Below, one piece after another: positions 10,987 to 25,000 of a DNA stretch of 64,000 nt (positions are counted from its first letter, which is position 1; each line of letters begins with the position of its first letter). This DNA comes from Oreocharis arfaki (lineage: Eukaryota; Chordata; Aves; Passeriformes; Paramythiidae): NCBI GenBank assembly GCA_013398015.1, contig VZRR01014165.1, forward strand, positions 3,328,048 to 3,392,047, written 5' to 3'. Made by a program: the position numbers and the translations under genes. Under the pieces are notes generated by a model. It saw nothing but the letters and a program-made list of their open reading frames with translations, had not been told where the DNA came from and made no database searches.

Positions 10987-13400
10987 ATTCATAGAATGCT
11001 ATGGGCTTGAAGAGGCCTTTCAAGGCCATCTAGTCTAATTACCCTGCAGTGAGCAGGGACATCTACAACTAGATCAGGTTGCTCAGAGCTCTGTCCTGCC
11101 TGACCTTGAATGTTTTCAGGGATGGGGCACCTACAACCTACAGACAGCCTGTGTCAATGCCTCACCACCCTCATTGTAGAAGATTTCTGGAATCTAATCT
11201 AAACCTACCCTCTTCTAGTTTAAAGCCATTCCTGCTTGTTCTATTACAACAGGCCCTGCTAAAAAGTTTGTCCCTGTCATTCTTAAAAGCCCCATTTAAG
11301 TATTGAAAGGCTTCTCTAAGGTCTTCCCAGAGCCTTCTCCAAGGTGAACAACTCCCACTCTCCCAGCTTGTCTTCATAGCAGAGGTGCTCCATCTGTCTG
11401 ATCATTTTTGTGAGACTCCTTTGGACCTGCTCCAGCAGGTCCATGTCTTTTGTGTGGTGAGGACCCCAGAGCTGGATGCAGCACTGCAGGTAGTGTCTCA
11501 CCAGAGCAGAGAATCACCCTGCTGGCTATGCTGCTTTTTGATGTAGCCCAGGACGTGGTTGGCTTTTTGAGTTGCAATCACACGTTGCTGGGTCATGTCC
11601 ACTTTCTTGTCCATCGCCACCCTTAAGTCATTCTTCTCAGGGCTGCTCTTAGTTCATCCTACAGCTTGTATTGACACTGGGAATTTTCCCAGCCCAGGTG
11701 TGGGACCTTGCATGTGGTTTTGTTGAACCTCATGAGCTTCGTATGAGTCCACTGCTTGAGCTTATCCAGGTCCCTCTGGATAGTATCCCATCCCTCAGGC
11801 ATGTCAACCACACCACTCACCTTGGTGTTATCTGCAAGTTTGCTGAGCATGCCCTTGATTCACTTGGTCTGTGTCATTAATGAAGATACTAGATAGCACT
11901 GGTCCCACTGCGAACTACTGAGAGACACCACTTGCCGCCAGTGTTGACTACTCTCTTCTGGGTGGGTCCATCCAACCAGCTCTTTATCCACTGAATATTA
12001 CATACATCAAATCCATATCTCTTCAATTTGGAGAGCAGGATGTTTTGGGGGATTGTGTTGAAAGCCTTATGGACATCCAGATAGATGACATCCGTAGCTC
12101 TTTCCTTGTCCACTAGTACAGTCACCTCATCATAGAAGGCCACTGGGCTGGTCAGGCAGGACTTGCCCTTGGTGACACTGTGCTGGCTGTCCTGAATCAC
12201 CTCCCTATGTCCATGTGTCTTAGCACAGCTTCTAGGAGTGTCTGTTCCATGATCTTCTCAGGCACAGAGGTGAGACTGACAGGTCAATAGTTCCCAGATC
12301 TGCCTTTCTATCCTTTGTTAAGGTGGGTACAATGTTTTCCATTTTCCAGTTACCTGATTGCCATGACTTTTCAGATATGATGGAGTGACTTGATAACTAC
12401 ATCGGCCAATTCTCTCAGCACTCTGGGACATGTCTTGACAGGTCCTATAGACTTGTGTACATTCAGTTTCCTTGGGTGGTCGCAAACCTGATCTTCTCTT
12501 TGCTCCCCCAGTCCATCCACTGGAGAGATGTGGGAAGGATATTTGCCGGTGAAGACTGAGGCAGAAAAGTTGTTGTGTACCTCAGCCATCTCATCTGTTG
12601 TTACCAGTTTGCCAGTTGTGTTCATCAGTGGGAGTGCACTTTCTTTGATCTTCCGTTTCTCCCTGACATACCTATAGAAGCCCTTCTTATTCTTTGCATC
12701 CCTTCCCAAGTTCAGCTTTGCCTTGGCCTTCTGACCTCATCCCTGCAAAACTGGGCAGTGTCCTTGTACTCTTCCCAGAATACCTATACCTGCTTCCTCT
12801 GCCTGTTTATTTCCTAAATGCCCTTTAGTTTGACCTCAGCTGGTCTTAGTTTGGTCTCAGCTCAGCAATGCCTTCCTTTCCTGATTTCTTATACCCAGGG
12901 ATTGGTAGCTCTTGGGCTTTATGGTAAAGTCTCCTCTTGAAAGAGCTTGCTGTGCTACTTTTTCAGTAGATTTTGGCATGGTTGAAATCCCTCAGCAGGA
13001 CAAGAGCCTGTGAGTGTGATGTCTTCTGTAGCTGGAGCAAGAAGACTTCCTCGATAGGCTTCCCTGGATCGACCATAAGGTTTGTTTGATACCTTGTTTT
13101 GTTCTTTTTGCCAAGATGCTTTCAGTTTGTTCATGGCTGTTTTTCAGAGACAGCTCTTCACACTCTATCCGTTTCTTGTAGAGGGCAACATTCAGGCACT
13201 CCTTCCTAGCCTGTCCCGTCTTAACAGCCTGTAGCCATCCAAAGCCACACTGCAGCTGTGGGATTTTTCCCTCCAAGTTTCGGTAATGGCAACTAAGTTG
13301 TAGCTTTCTAGCAGCACAGAGGCTTCCAGCTCCTCTTGTGGGTTGCCCATGCTGTGTGCATTTAAGGTGACCCAACTTGCTAAAAAGGTAAAGATGGTGC
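10987..13400 (-). mobile_element. Long CR1 LINE, antisense to AKAP11
   Basis: Begins with the complement of the CR1 3' tail (TTCATAGAATGCTATGG) at about 10987. Reading the minus strand it continues through the 3' region, the reverse transcriptase and probably into the endonuclease region up to about 13400. Minus-strand fragments include YLDVHKAFNTIPQNILLSKL within 11889-12200 and LADNTKVSGVVD within 11659-11850. The open frame is split into at least five pieces by stops and frameshifts, so it is inactive. The far (5') border is uncertain by about 100 bases. Confidence 0.92.
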
Positions 13401-15895
13401 GGGTGTTTATTAATTAGTCGTGGGATCAATTTTTTCCTTTTTTTTGGTGTCTGATAGTAGTTACTCAGTACCAGGAAAGTCCTGTTCCTCTTATAGCTGA
13501 TACTTCTGCCATTTATTCTGTTTTTTGAGTTAACAATAGGAGGAAATTAAATTTAATAGTAAAATTCAATATCCAGAAGTAAAAGCAATTTAAAATGGTA
13601 GGTTTCATTTATACAAATGAGCTATTTCCAGGCTGTTTTGTTGTCAGTGCTTTCACTTCCTTTTCAGTTAGTTTTAATGTTTGTGTACTTCTCAGATGAT
13701 TGGACCATTGTTGTATTGAAAATGGATAATAATTTTATATATTAAAAAGAAAACCTTCAGGTTTTGCTGCATTGTTGGACAAGTGGGACCCTTCAGATTT
13801 CTCTGAAATGCATGACAGAGAGCAGGGATGCTGTAGGTGGTGGGGAGAACCTGTATAATTCGAGTACTGAAGGACAGGATGCAGACAAGACAAAATGGTT
13901 ATGGTGTTACATTGATAAACCTGCATGGTTTCTGTCCAGTATCTTTCAGAGTCTTCATACTGTGATTTACAAGTTTTGGTTTCATAGGTAGGCGACCCTG
14001 CAGGTTGATGTTCAGGTCTGCAGAGTTTAGTAGCAGATGACATAGGAAAATACTTAACCTGAAGGCAGTTTGCAGTGTGACTGTGAATTACCATACCTGA
14101 GTTAACAGTGCAGCACCCAACAGGATTAGAAGGTCATCTCCATAGCGTGCTATGTTGGACTTTGTTAAAATTGCTGCAAGGGGGATCCATCCAAAAATGT
14201 AGAGCTGAAGTACCTGATCCTGTGTGAAAACCCATTTTTTTCTGTAGATGGCTTTTCTTAGGACAAGGAGTGTCTAAGAGTGTTTCCCCAATATGGTTTG
14301 GATTTTTAGTGGATTAGCCATTTAAGATAGAGCAGTAGGGACAAGTGAAGTGGATTTCTTTTTATTGCCTGATACTGTTTTGTGGATTTTTTCTTTTAAA
14401 CCCAATGCAGAAGCATTGTTGTGTTTAGTCTTCTAGCCATAGTTTACGGTGAAATTAATTTTTTATTTGTATTTGTTATATTTATATATAAGATATATAA
14501 TCTGTGGAACATGCGCCTGGCTGCTTCATGTAATTGTCTTAATTTTCCAAACTTCAGACATCCAGTTGACAGAAGCTGTACTCTAGAGATGAAAATGTCG
14601 CAGTTTATTTGCCTAAGTGTAACTTCTTTTCTAAGATTCTAGCAAGTTCATCTTTGTGATGGAAAGCAGAAATCGAAGTGAAATGTGAATAGGTGTAACT
14701 GGTAATAATTTCTTGCTATTGTGTTCTTGAAAAGGTTTTACTTTTAGAGGTGCTGGGGTGGAGGAAGATGAAGAATACAGTTACTTGATGACGCTGCTAA
14801 TCTTGTTTATACTTGAGACCAAACCCAGATAAAGATTTATTTCCCATATAGAAGTTAAATATGTGCTTGAGATGAGATCGACAAAACCACTCTGGTCAGT
14901 TGTGTGAAGAAGACCCATACTCTGATGTTGTGGTGTTTATTTTCTTTATCTTTGCAGTCATTTTTATGAGCACTTGATCCTTGCCTGGTCTATTTTGTAT
15001 AGTCTAGGAGCTCTTTTTCCTGATTAAATGGTATGACCCTGGGAAAAAGTGAAGTATTAAAACTTCCATAGGACTTAAAAGCCCACCACATGCTTTCTGT
15101 CTTAATTAACACACTGTATTTATTGCCTGTTTTGGTGGATGCAGAGATGAATGAAACAAACTGGATGCATTACTGCTGGCTTAAGAGGGAAACTTGAAAA
15201 AAATACCTTCATTTCATAGCTGGTTTTTTATCTTGTTGTTGTTAGAATTAGACTTAGGATAAATAAGGGCAGCTGACTCGAGAAACTCCTGTGACCTACT
15301 TGGTTGCAAGTGCTGGTAAATGCATATGGTCTGCTGTGTTTTGCCAGCGGAGACCGGGCTGCGCAGAGCAGAACCAGAGGGACAAGAGTGATGATCCGTG
15401 TTAGCCTGCAGTACCTCAGGGTGACAGACATGACTAGGCCAGTTGGCTGGGTGGGTGAGTTGTGCTTTTGCCTCCCAGGATAGGTAAAGGGTGGTTGCAA
15501 TGCCTTTTTTAGGACAGGAACCTGCCGAAAAACTTTCCAGAGTGTAAGTGACAATAATAAGTCACTTGTAGTAAGTCAATTGTAAGTGAAACAATATTTA
15601 ATGTAAAGTTCCTCCCCACTCCCACTGCAGCCTTGAAATTCTTGTTAAAATAAAATGATGAAACTTACTGCGAGGTGTCTGTGTTCTCCATTTCATGCCT
15701 GGTTTTGAAGGTCATTGAGGCAATACTTTTTTAAAGGCAGCTGTCAGTATGGATGGTGTGCTGTTTAATCTTTCCGAGTTTTAAAATGCTTTTAAATTGC
15801 TTTTATTGGTTCTTATTTTGTCTACTTGTGTTGTCAGAGTGGATGCAAACTAAATGGATAAACATAAAATAATCAAATATAAATGTTCTTTGTAG

Positions 15896-16003
15896 GTATT
15901 TTTGAACTGACGTCTTTCGTCGAGTACCAGGATTGGTAAGATCATGGATATGTACGCCAGGGCTCAGGGCAATCGCATGAAATCAAGAATATCTGTTGAA
16001 AAG
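15896..16003 (+). CDS. AKAP11: AKAP11 exon 2: end of 5' UTR and start codon
   Basis: Acceptor TTCTTTGTAG ends at 15895, followed by 48 nt of 5' UTR. The ATG at 15944 opens 20 codons (MDMYARAQGNRMKSRISVEK) ending in phase 0 before GTAATT at 16004. The mammalian N terminus is similar in length and ends in a comparable VRK. An in-frame TGA at 15908 rules out an upstream start in this exon. A second possible acceptor (ACCAG at 15930) would shorten only the UTR. Confidence 0.85.
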
Positions 16004-19000
16004 GTAATTATCTGTATTTAAATTTTTTAAAAAGTGTTTCCGAGCTTTTCGATCTAATAATGAACCAAGAAACTGGTTTATTTAGGTTTTTTGAGTGTGG
16101 GGACTTTTTTACTATGTTTTAATTCTGGTTGTCTGCCGTTTCAATGAGGCAAAGAAATTGCTTTTGCTTTATGCTTTGGCATATTTAGTGTAATTGAACT
16201 GGGAGACAGCATCATTTAAGGAAAGGGTGCATGCTTTGTCTTTCAGGGTGATGTGATAAAGTAATGATGTATTAATTTCCTAGAATTTACCTTGCTTATT
16301 GGAATATAGCTTTTATTTTAGAGCAGATTTTTTGAGTTTATTTTATGTAATAAATTAAAGTATGACTATATATTCTTTATTGAATTCTCTGAAGCCTGTG
16401 TAAGGGCTTACTTGTAATATCTTCATCTTTAGATCTTGGTGTCTTGTCTGATTTACCCTTGTGTTTACATGAACATTGAGGAAGTGCCTCGGTGAAAAAG
16501 AAAATATGTCTAGCACTTACGAAGGATATAAGTGGGGATTTCTAATACTAAATTAAGTTTATTTATTCTTTAAAGTTTTGTCACTTTGACTTGGAGAACA
16601 TAAAAACTGTTCCTATGATTTTCTTGCAACTTCTCTAAGGACTTAATGAAATGAAAGTTGCAGTTTTTCCTGAAGGAACAGATTTAATTATCTAATCATG
16701 TTTCTCTAGGTAGTTTAACACAGATGAGTAGATTTCTAGGTCTTTCTTGATTATTGGTAACTTCCTTATTTGGAAGTTGCTGCAAGAGTAAGAGGAGAAA
16801 CTGAGCAAGGAAGCGTCCTATCACGTGAAAATTGCATTATTTATTTCGTAAGCAGATTTTGTTGTTTTAAAAAAACAGCGTCTGTGGTATATGTGCTGTT
16901 TGAAGGCAGAAGAAAGTGTTATGAGACAGCCAGGCAGGCAGTCAGTTGTTCCAGCTCCTGACCTGGAATGTTACATGTCATATATTAAGCAGTTTGTAAT
17001 TATGCGTGATAATCTTTCACTTGAAGACACATGGTGTAAAACCTCGTATTTCATTGGTTTATGAGAACTTTCCAGCTCAAATAGAGATCTTCAACTACCG
17101 TCAAGTAATTTTGCGTCCTTAACCTGAACATAAATTTACTTTTAAAGGACTTTTAAAACCTGCCCTTTATTTGTTTTTCTATTATTTTCTATTAACTAAA
17201 CCCTCCCTGCCACACCAGGTTTCTAGACCTATAGGTTACAGTAACATCTTTCTAATAATGGCAGTGACCAGTGATTCTTCACTGATTCTAATAGTTTCTT
17301 AAAATACTATCTCTGTGAACTGCTCCATTAATTGCTATTAAGCATTCTGGACTGTGTGGTTCTAGAAACATGAATTCAGCCCTTCTTGCAGAATTCTGCA
17401 TTTTCCTACAGCCAGGTTCCATTGTTTTGATTTGTGGCTGCCTCCTCTTGATGTTTACCTGTGAGATGTCTATTTAGATTATGGTCTGGAACTTTCCTGC
17501 AGTAGGGTGGTCAGAACTGCCCTCTGTTTCGCCTTCTGTTGATTTACAGAAGATTCCAATCTTATTCTTGTCCTCTTCCTAGTACTTTGTCACAGCTAAA
17601 AGGAATTGTTGCAGTAGTAGCTCTTAAAAGTTAGTGCACAGTTATGGTATGCATATTTAAAGCCTGAGTTTCTGTTTTTACAGAATTTCATCAAAATATT
17701 TAGTCTCTTTAAATCTTAGTGCAGGTGAAATTAAGAAGAACTGCTTTGTTGCTTAAGAGCAGAGTAAGCATGACTGTACAGCACTACACTTCATTTCTCT
17801 AAATAGTGTGGCGTCTTACAGGTTGTTTGAAATATTAGAAAACAGTTGTTTTTTAAGACACTTCATGAGACCAGATATGTTCTCCAATGTACTGTGGTGG
17901 ATCCTTAGATAATGACTTCTTGATTTGCTGGAATGAAGAGAAAGTGCAGATCTTTGAATTGCTCAGTTGAGCTAGAGGTGTGACAAGTATTTCCATTGTT
18001 CACGTCTGAGCACCCTGACAGTGTTTGTGGTTTTCCCCTGGCTCAGCTTAGTAAATTTGAAATATGTGCTTGTGAATGAAATAGGATTTCTTGCAAGACA
18101 TGACTTTTGAATTTCTATTAGGAAGGAGTACCAAGTCCTACAGGCCTACCAAGTAGTGCTTTATAGATTGCTTGGGTGTTTTTTGCCCATATGTTGATCT
18201 ATATTGGAAGTAGGTGTACTATTTATAAAAACAAATTACATCCTTTTGTTGAAGATGACCTCTTGTCCTTACCTAAACTGAGCTGATAGTCCTGGGAACT
18301 TGTTAGTTTTTAGTTTTTAATGTAGTTGTGTCTCCTAGTTCAGGATTGTGAGAGAACTTCCATCATTGTCTGTTGGATAGGAGGATTTCTCTGAAATTGA
18401 GTCCAGTCATCTGCTGTCACAAGCACAATTTTGCTTAGGATAAGAATATCAAAAAGTTTCTAAATATAGCCTCTCAGTTAATGAGGGATTTAAAACACCT
18501 CCCCCAAACCTACTGCTGGTTTTATCTTTTTAAGCCACACTGTGGTAATAACTAAGACTTACGAATTTCAGGCTGATGCTACTCACAGCAAATTTGTACC
18601 TGTTTGTTCATCGATATCCTTATTCTTCCGCTTAAATAATTTCTTTTGCTGTTCGTCACCCTTCTTATTTTTTTACAACTGGTGATCTGTCCTGTGTTAG
18701 CCTTGCTTTTTGGAAATTGTGTAAACTAAGGTTTTAGTCTGCTTTTGTATGAAAGCCTCTGCATTCCAGTGATTATCCTCCATAGTCCTACTTTCTGTGC
18801 TTGTTGTGAGTTAATCTTCTTTTTATATGTGGATAATACTGTATGTGCAATTACACAGGATGTCCTTCTGAGTGACTCTGATGTCAGTTCTTTCACTAAA
18901 GGGTGCGTGTTTGCTATTTTCAGTGCAGTATCATATTGACTATTCATTCATCACTATGCCATGATCAAGAAGTCAACTCAGGTCTTTTATTTTCCAGCTT

Positions 19001-22000
19001 ATGAATTTGTAATTCAATTTTAAAGCTTGTTTTAAGTTTTTAAGGACATAAATTTGAGTTTCTTATGGTTGTTTTTTAAAACACTCGTTCTTAGCGAGTT
19101 CTTCCTGTATGATTTGCTGTTCATGTTAGATGATGACACCTGCTTGCTTCAGGTTATCAACAGTCTTCATCTCATATTTTTTACTTGTTAAATTTATTAA
19201 TGATGATGATGCTTGATATCAGTCTCAAGATAAATTTTGAAGAATTTGCTTACTGACCTATATCAACTATTCTCAACTCCCCCCTTTATTATCTCCATCC
19301 AGGCAAAGTCTTCATTTCCAAAACCAGCTCTTTTAGTTAATTCTGTCTTTATCTGGTTTTGTTAACTCTTCATGTATTTAAGTGATCTACGGAAGTCTGG
19401 ATAGATGAGATTTTTTCTTCTGTGTATGTAGTGTGCCTGTTAATTTCCATATTGTTATTTTCACATTCTGAGCTTTTTAATATTCATTAATATAATTTGA
19501 AAAACATGTGTCACTTCATTCCTCCTCATTGTAACTATGGACATTTCATCTCTTCAGATGCGTAGTGCCACCATGGGCTACCAGACCTGCATATAGTCTT
19601 GTATGCTGGTCCTTCCAGACCTTAGGGAGATTTTTCCAGTTGTTTCATCTTTCTTCTTCTCCCACTTCAACTTAAGATTCTCCAAAATGTTGAATTGTCC
19701 TTCACCTTAGTAGTTCCTCATACCATGCTCTGGTTCTCAGTTACCCATTCTGCCTTTCAGATGTTAAGCTAGGGAAAGGTACTTGTTTATAAATAAGGTG
19801 TGTGTAATAGTTTGTAGCTTTAGAAAAGCCAACTAGAGAGTAACAATGATCCCTTCTGGAGCACTGTTGGCTTGCATAAAATTAGCAGGTCATGTCATAC
19901 GACTTTTTTTGTTTCTCTAATTACTATTTTGAGTGTTGTGACTGATTAAATTATTGTGGAAGCTGAAAATGAGACATTTCAACATGTTTGCTTGGCTTTG
20001 TGAATTAACTTTTATACAAGCTGAATGAAGAAATTACTGGGAAACAGTCTTTGAGCAATAACTGATATTGCAGCCACTTGTAAATTTGGAAGATCCAGAG
20101 AATCAAAGAAAGGCACTGACAGCATATTTTGGAAAGTACAAAGATGTCTTCCTAAACCGTGGAATCAAATTGCAACTAAACACGTGGGGACAAGGGAATA
20201 GATAGAAGTGGAAATTGGATGAACGCTTCATTAATTTATTTCAAATGACCCAATAACTGCCTAAAATACTTTTAAAAATAGTTCAGCAGTTAGTTTTCTG
20301 TAAAAGTTACTGTTTTGACTTCTTTAGTGTCACTTGACCTCTGAGCCCTGTTGGCTAGCGTTCTGAAATGTATTTTGGCAATTTCAAAGATCCTAAAGTT
20401 CTGTTTTGCTTTTGTCTGTTCGTTCTAGAAGTGCTTTCCTAATTTTGTGTTGCCATGAGCACGACCGCAGTGACACTGGCCCCACTCTAATAATTTGGCT
20501 TTCAACGTAGTAGTATTTGATACTGCTTTTTATACAGAAAAAAAAAAAATCTTTCTTGAGGTTTAACTGTAATATGTAAGATCACCTTTTACTATAAAGG
20601 GATTGTTTTTGTTGTGAGAGTACCAGAAATGCAAAACATTCTCTGTCTGAATTTGGCTGTCTAGCACTTCTGCTATTGTTTGAGAAGCTATGCAAATTTT
20701 AAATACCTTGTCATAAGTTGGACACACTGATTTCTCATGTCATTTTTAACAGGGCAGTCTTATAGAGAGTAATTAACTGGATGAATAATTTAAAACCATA
20801 TGATGTTCTTATTTGTGTTCTTAACCTTACAATTTGCTAGAGAAGATGAAGATTTTAAATTAAAAAGAAGAAAAGATTGCTGACTTCCTAAAACGATTGA
20901 GAGGATATTGTGTTTTTTTACAAGCTGAGCAAACCAGTTTTTGTTGTTCTGTAGTCTTATTTGCTTTCATGGTGTTGATTCTTTTGTTCTGCTACGCTTT
21001 GTTACACTGGAAGAGAGTCTTGGATTCTTCAGCCTTTTTTAGGCATCCCTGGGTACTTGCATGTCACCATAAGTGCAACTACAAGAAATGTTACAAGAAG
21101 TATTTACATGGGATTAAGTTACCGTTGTTTTATATTCTTCATGGAATGGGAAAGAGTGAATGTGGATTTTCTTGGGGGTTTTTGCTTGTTTGTTTGTTTT
21201 CTTCCCCTCTGGCTTTTGAAGCCACCTCCATTACTTTTCTTGGCTAAAATTGCTTTTCATCCTATTTAAGGAAAAGCTGATGGCTTTTCCTTATACAGGC
21301 TACAATGCAAGGAATAGATGGGGTTTGGATTTCCTCTTGGATTCATCTCTTCCTTTTTTCCAAGTCTCATCTTTCCTTTTTTTTTTGAATACAAAATGTC
21401 AAACTATTTTGGAATAAAAGTATTGCTTGAAAAAAAATTATCTGCTTCAGCTTCATGTCCTGAGGTAAATTTAAACTTCAAACCTAGTGATTTATGTACA
21501 AAATAATTTGAAATAATAATCAGAGTAGCAAAACTTGTGGGGAGCAGAGAATAGATGGATAGACTATGTATCTGAAGCTGGATATGCGTTTTTTTCTTAA
21601 ATTTCTTTTTCATTGTTTTTCAGAGTTTTGGTGAAAGTATCCTGCACTCTATGAAGTCACTGCTACACAGCAGGAAAGAGTTATGCAACATATCAACAGA
21701 AGAATGCTTAGATCAGGAAGAACAAGATAATTTTATTGAGGTTTGCCATATATATTTTTTCTGGCTATGATAAAAAACAATTTCTTGTGACACGGAGTGG
21801 AAAGCTGCAGGATAGTAAACAGGAACAGTGCTGCAAGTTACTGGACTTAAAATCCATGCATCCATGCCCCCTGTTGTCATTCTTGAATTTAGTCACTGAA
21901 GTCTTAAAAAGAGCTGTGACATTTCAAGGTGACATTTTTCTGCTTTGGAGGATTTGTGAAACTAGAAAACCAAGACGTGTAAAATAGATGACTTGGCTGT

Positions 22001-25000
22001 ACTGCATTTGTGAGCACTCCTGTGATCAAGGTTGTATGGATGGTATCCTTGCAAAGTAGCAGAACACGTTGATTCAGGTCTGAAGATAAAACTGAAGCCT
22101 CAGAATTGCAGATTTAGACTTGTTTTATGTGATTAGGGATGGGCTGAAAGTTGGACAGGGTCTGGAGAGAAGCAGACTTGAAAGAATGTGGGACTATGTA
22201 GGTAAATCTCAAGCTATAAGGAGGAATTACTAGAACTGTTTGAGTTACAAGGCTAACAACAACTTCTCCAAAGGGAAAAGAAAAAAAGTAAGAGCAATGT
22301 GTACCATCTAGCACTGCAACATGTGACTTGTATTATGGGTTTTGCAAGACTTCTAATGAGTAGTTGACAGGCCTGACAAAGAGCTTAGAGAAGGAGAGGA
22401 TGACCTGAAAAGGCCGTGCAGAGGAGCTGAGGTAGGGAGAATTGAAGCAAAGACAATTGAGAAAGGCATTAGGGGAGACTGATAATTGCATAAGCAGTAG
22501 CAAGAGGCAGATTGTGTGACCAGCAGAGATGAGTTCGGATTTCCTGGATAACACCTGAGGTTTTGTAACTGAATGGGTACAATCAGAGGTTGTGACTGTG
22601 CAAAGCTTTTGGGGAGCAGGCAAGAAACTGAATTTGTGAAAGATGAAAGCTGTGACAGATTAACATAAGGAGGAAGAGCTATGCCGTGGAGCAAAGCCTT
22701 GTCTTTACCTGATCAGCCAGACCATGCTTTAGAATCTATGAAGGTTTTTTTGTCTCATAGCAGATACTTGACAAATAGCTGGGAACATGTTTTATATGCC
22801 TCCAGTGATGGTCCCTATGGAGAAAGATAGGTGACTATATTTAGTTACCTTATTAGATCAAGAAATTAAGAGCCCTCTGGTTGAAATGTAAGAGGGTCAA
22901 TATCCTGTCACAGAACAGGTATTTTTTTCTTATGAAAATACAGTAAAAGATACTTATATGGAAAACAATGTTAAAAAACCTCAGACTTGAGAAAACCAGA
23001 ATTTAGGTTTTCCTGTACCATTTCCTTTGTACTCATGGCTTAAGATAGCCTTCGAATACAGTGTCTCATACTCTTATTTTTAGTTTAAAGAAAGGGCTTG
23101 TGTTACTGATGGCCTTTTTATTTCTTTGGCCTACTCCCCAACAAATTTTGAACTGATATACTAACTTCAGACATGTTCAAGGTATTGAAAGGTGATTTTT
23201 TTTCTCTGTGGAAACTGGAGTTTGACCACAATAAAGAGATCCAGATGAGCCTTGTCATTGAGGCAAAAACAGACAGACTCAATAGTGGTGTGGTCTCTTT
23301 AAAAGCTGTCTACTGACCTCACAGTGTAATATTGCCCTTCATTTGTGTGAAGCTATGACTCCTGCTCACTGGCCTGTCTTGCACAATGAATTATCCTGTG
23401 GGAGAAGATAAGGGTTGGAACCATTATCTTGAGGAAGAGGCATGTAAGAAGACAGAAAACAAACACTCATTAAAAAACCAAAGCAAAACTGCCAAAAAAA
23501 CCCGAACAGCAGCAAACTCTAGAGCCTCTCAAAACGTTCTTTAGAGAGCTAGTTTTTTTCCCAGGTAGTTTCAATTGTTTGGTATTTTGCCTCTTCTGTG
23601 GAGGAATTCAGTGCATATTGCAGTTACTGTACAGATAAAAAAATGTAGAAGTTGAAGAGTGTCCTGCAGATTTTGTGCGGAGGAATTGTGTAGGAGTTGA
23701 AGAGAAGGTGTAAGAGTTGAAGAGTAACATTGCTCAAACAGGATTTTGTCACAGTTAACACTGAATATGGTACCGGAGAGGTGTAATTTGTCTGGAGCTA
23801 TTTGGAATGCTACTGAGAAGCATTGTTTCATTTATGATCTTATCATACATGACATAAGGATAAGTGGATGTAAGCAGGAAGATATTTACTGGAAGTATGA
23901 GATCTTTTTCCCAGCATGAGACCCCCTGAAATAAACAAGTCAGAATTTTTCATAGTGTGATTTCAGTTGAAAATAAAGTTTGAGGTTTCTTTTTTTTGCT
24001 CACACTTTGAAAGAACATATTCAAAACACAAATACAGTTCAAAATAGAATTCCAGCCATTTCATTTTTGTAGCTCTTTACTTACAAAGATTCTGTGTATG
24101 TACAAGCAGGTATCTGAACTGATTAATAATATATCAATATAAACAAAGTGATGTTCTTTGGAGTAACTGGAGTAGCTGCTAGAAATTTATGAGTTATGGC
24201 TTAAAAATCAGTCTATTGCATGCTCTGAAAAAATGGAACTCAAGCCATGTAAAACTAAATTTCAAACATCAGTAGAAGTATTTAGTCTCTGTGCTTTATT
24301 TTATTCCGTATCTACAAAATGGAAGCAAAGTTTATTTTCTGATACCCTTGTTTTAAATGTTTTGAAAATAAATGCCTTAGGAGTTTTTTTATTTTTGAGT
24401 ATGCAGATGGCCTATCGATTTGTTGTTAGGTAAATAATAAATGAGAACTAAAGAAATCTGACGTTTGAAACAAAGTTTGAGTAATGACTGATTCTCTTCA
24501 GTCTGTTCATGTTGAATGGCACAAAACACCTGTAGACAGAAGAGAGAGACAGTATGTGATAAAATATCTCCCTTGTCCACAAGCACAAGAACCTGAGGTA
24601 AAACTGGTATTTCTGGCATACTCAAGGTTCCTGAGCCTGGCAAGCCCTTTTTTTTTTGGTAGGTTGGATATTTTAATTGTTTTTTATTAGGGTTTGTTTA
24701 CTTGGCGACGACATGCAAACATGTAGCTTAAGTAATCCATTGTATTTTGGCCTTAGGCTAATCAGTTTACATGGTCAATTGCATAATGTGTTGGCATTAT
24801 GCTTTATTCAGTATATGCAAATGTATAACAGTTTATCAGCATGGACAGATTTCAGACCGGAACTGTTTTATTTGTGCCCAGCCTGAAGCAAGGACAGATG
24901 GGCACTGATCTTTGAAAAATCATTTTTATTTTAACAGATGTAATGAGGCTTGTATGTGTTGCTCTGTACATACCAGCCACTAGAATAAATCCCGTGTAGT

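Larger units (their letters stand above)
7560..15895 (+). other. AKAP11: AKAP11 intron 1
   Basis: Runs from the GTACGG donor to the acceptor TTCTTTGTAG at 15895. The first 500 bases belong to the CpG island. Two CR1 LINEs in opposite orientations occupy about 3.5 kb of it. The rest, including about 13400-15895, has only short random frames and no further exon I can support; an additional non-coding 5' exon cannot be excluded. Confidence 0.6.

Noticed and set aside
9221..12709. Reverse-transcriptase-like frames as host genes
   Set aside because: They are pieces of broken CR1 LINEs with stops, frameshifts and a changed active site.
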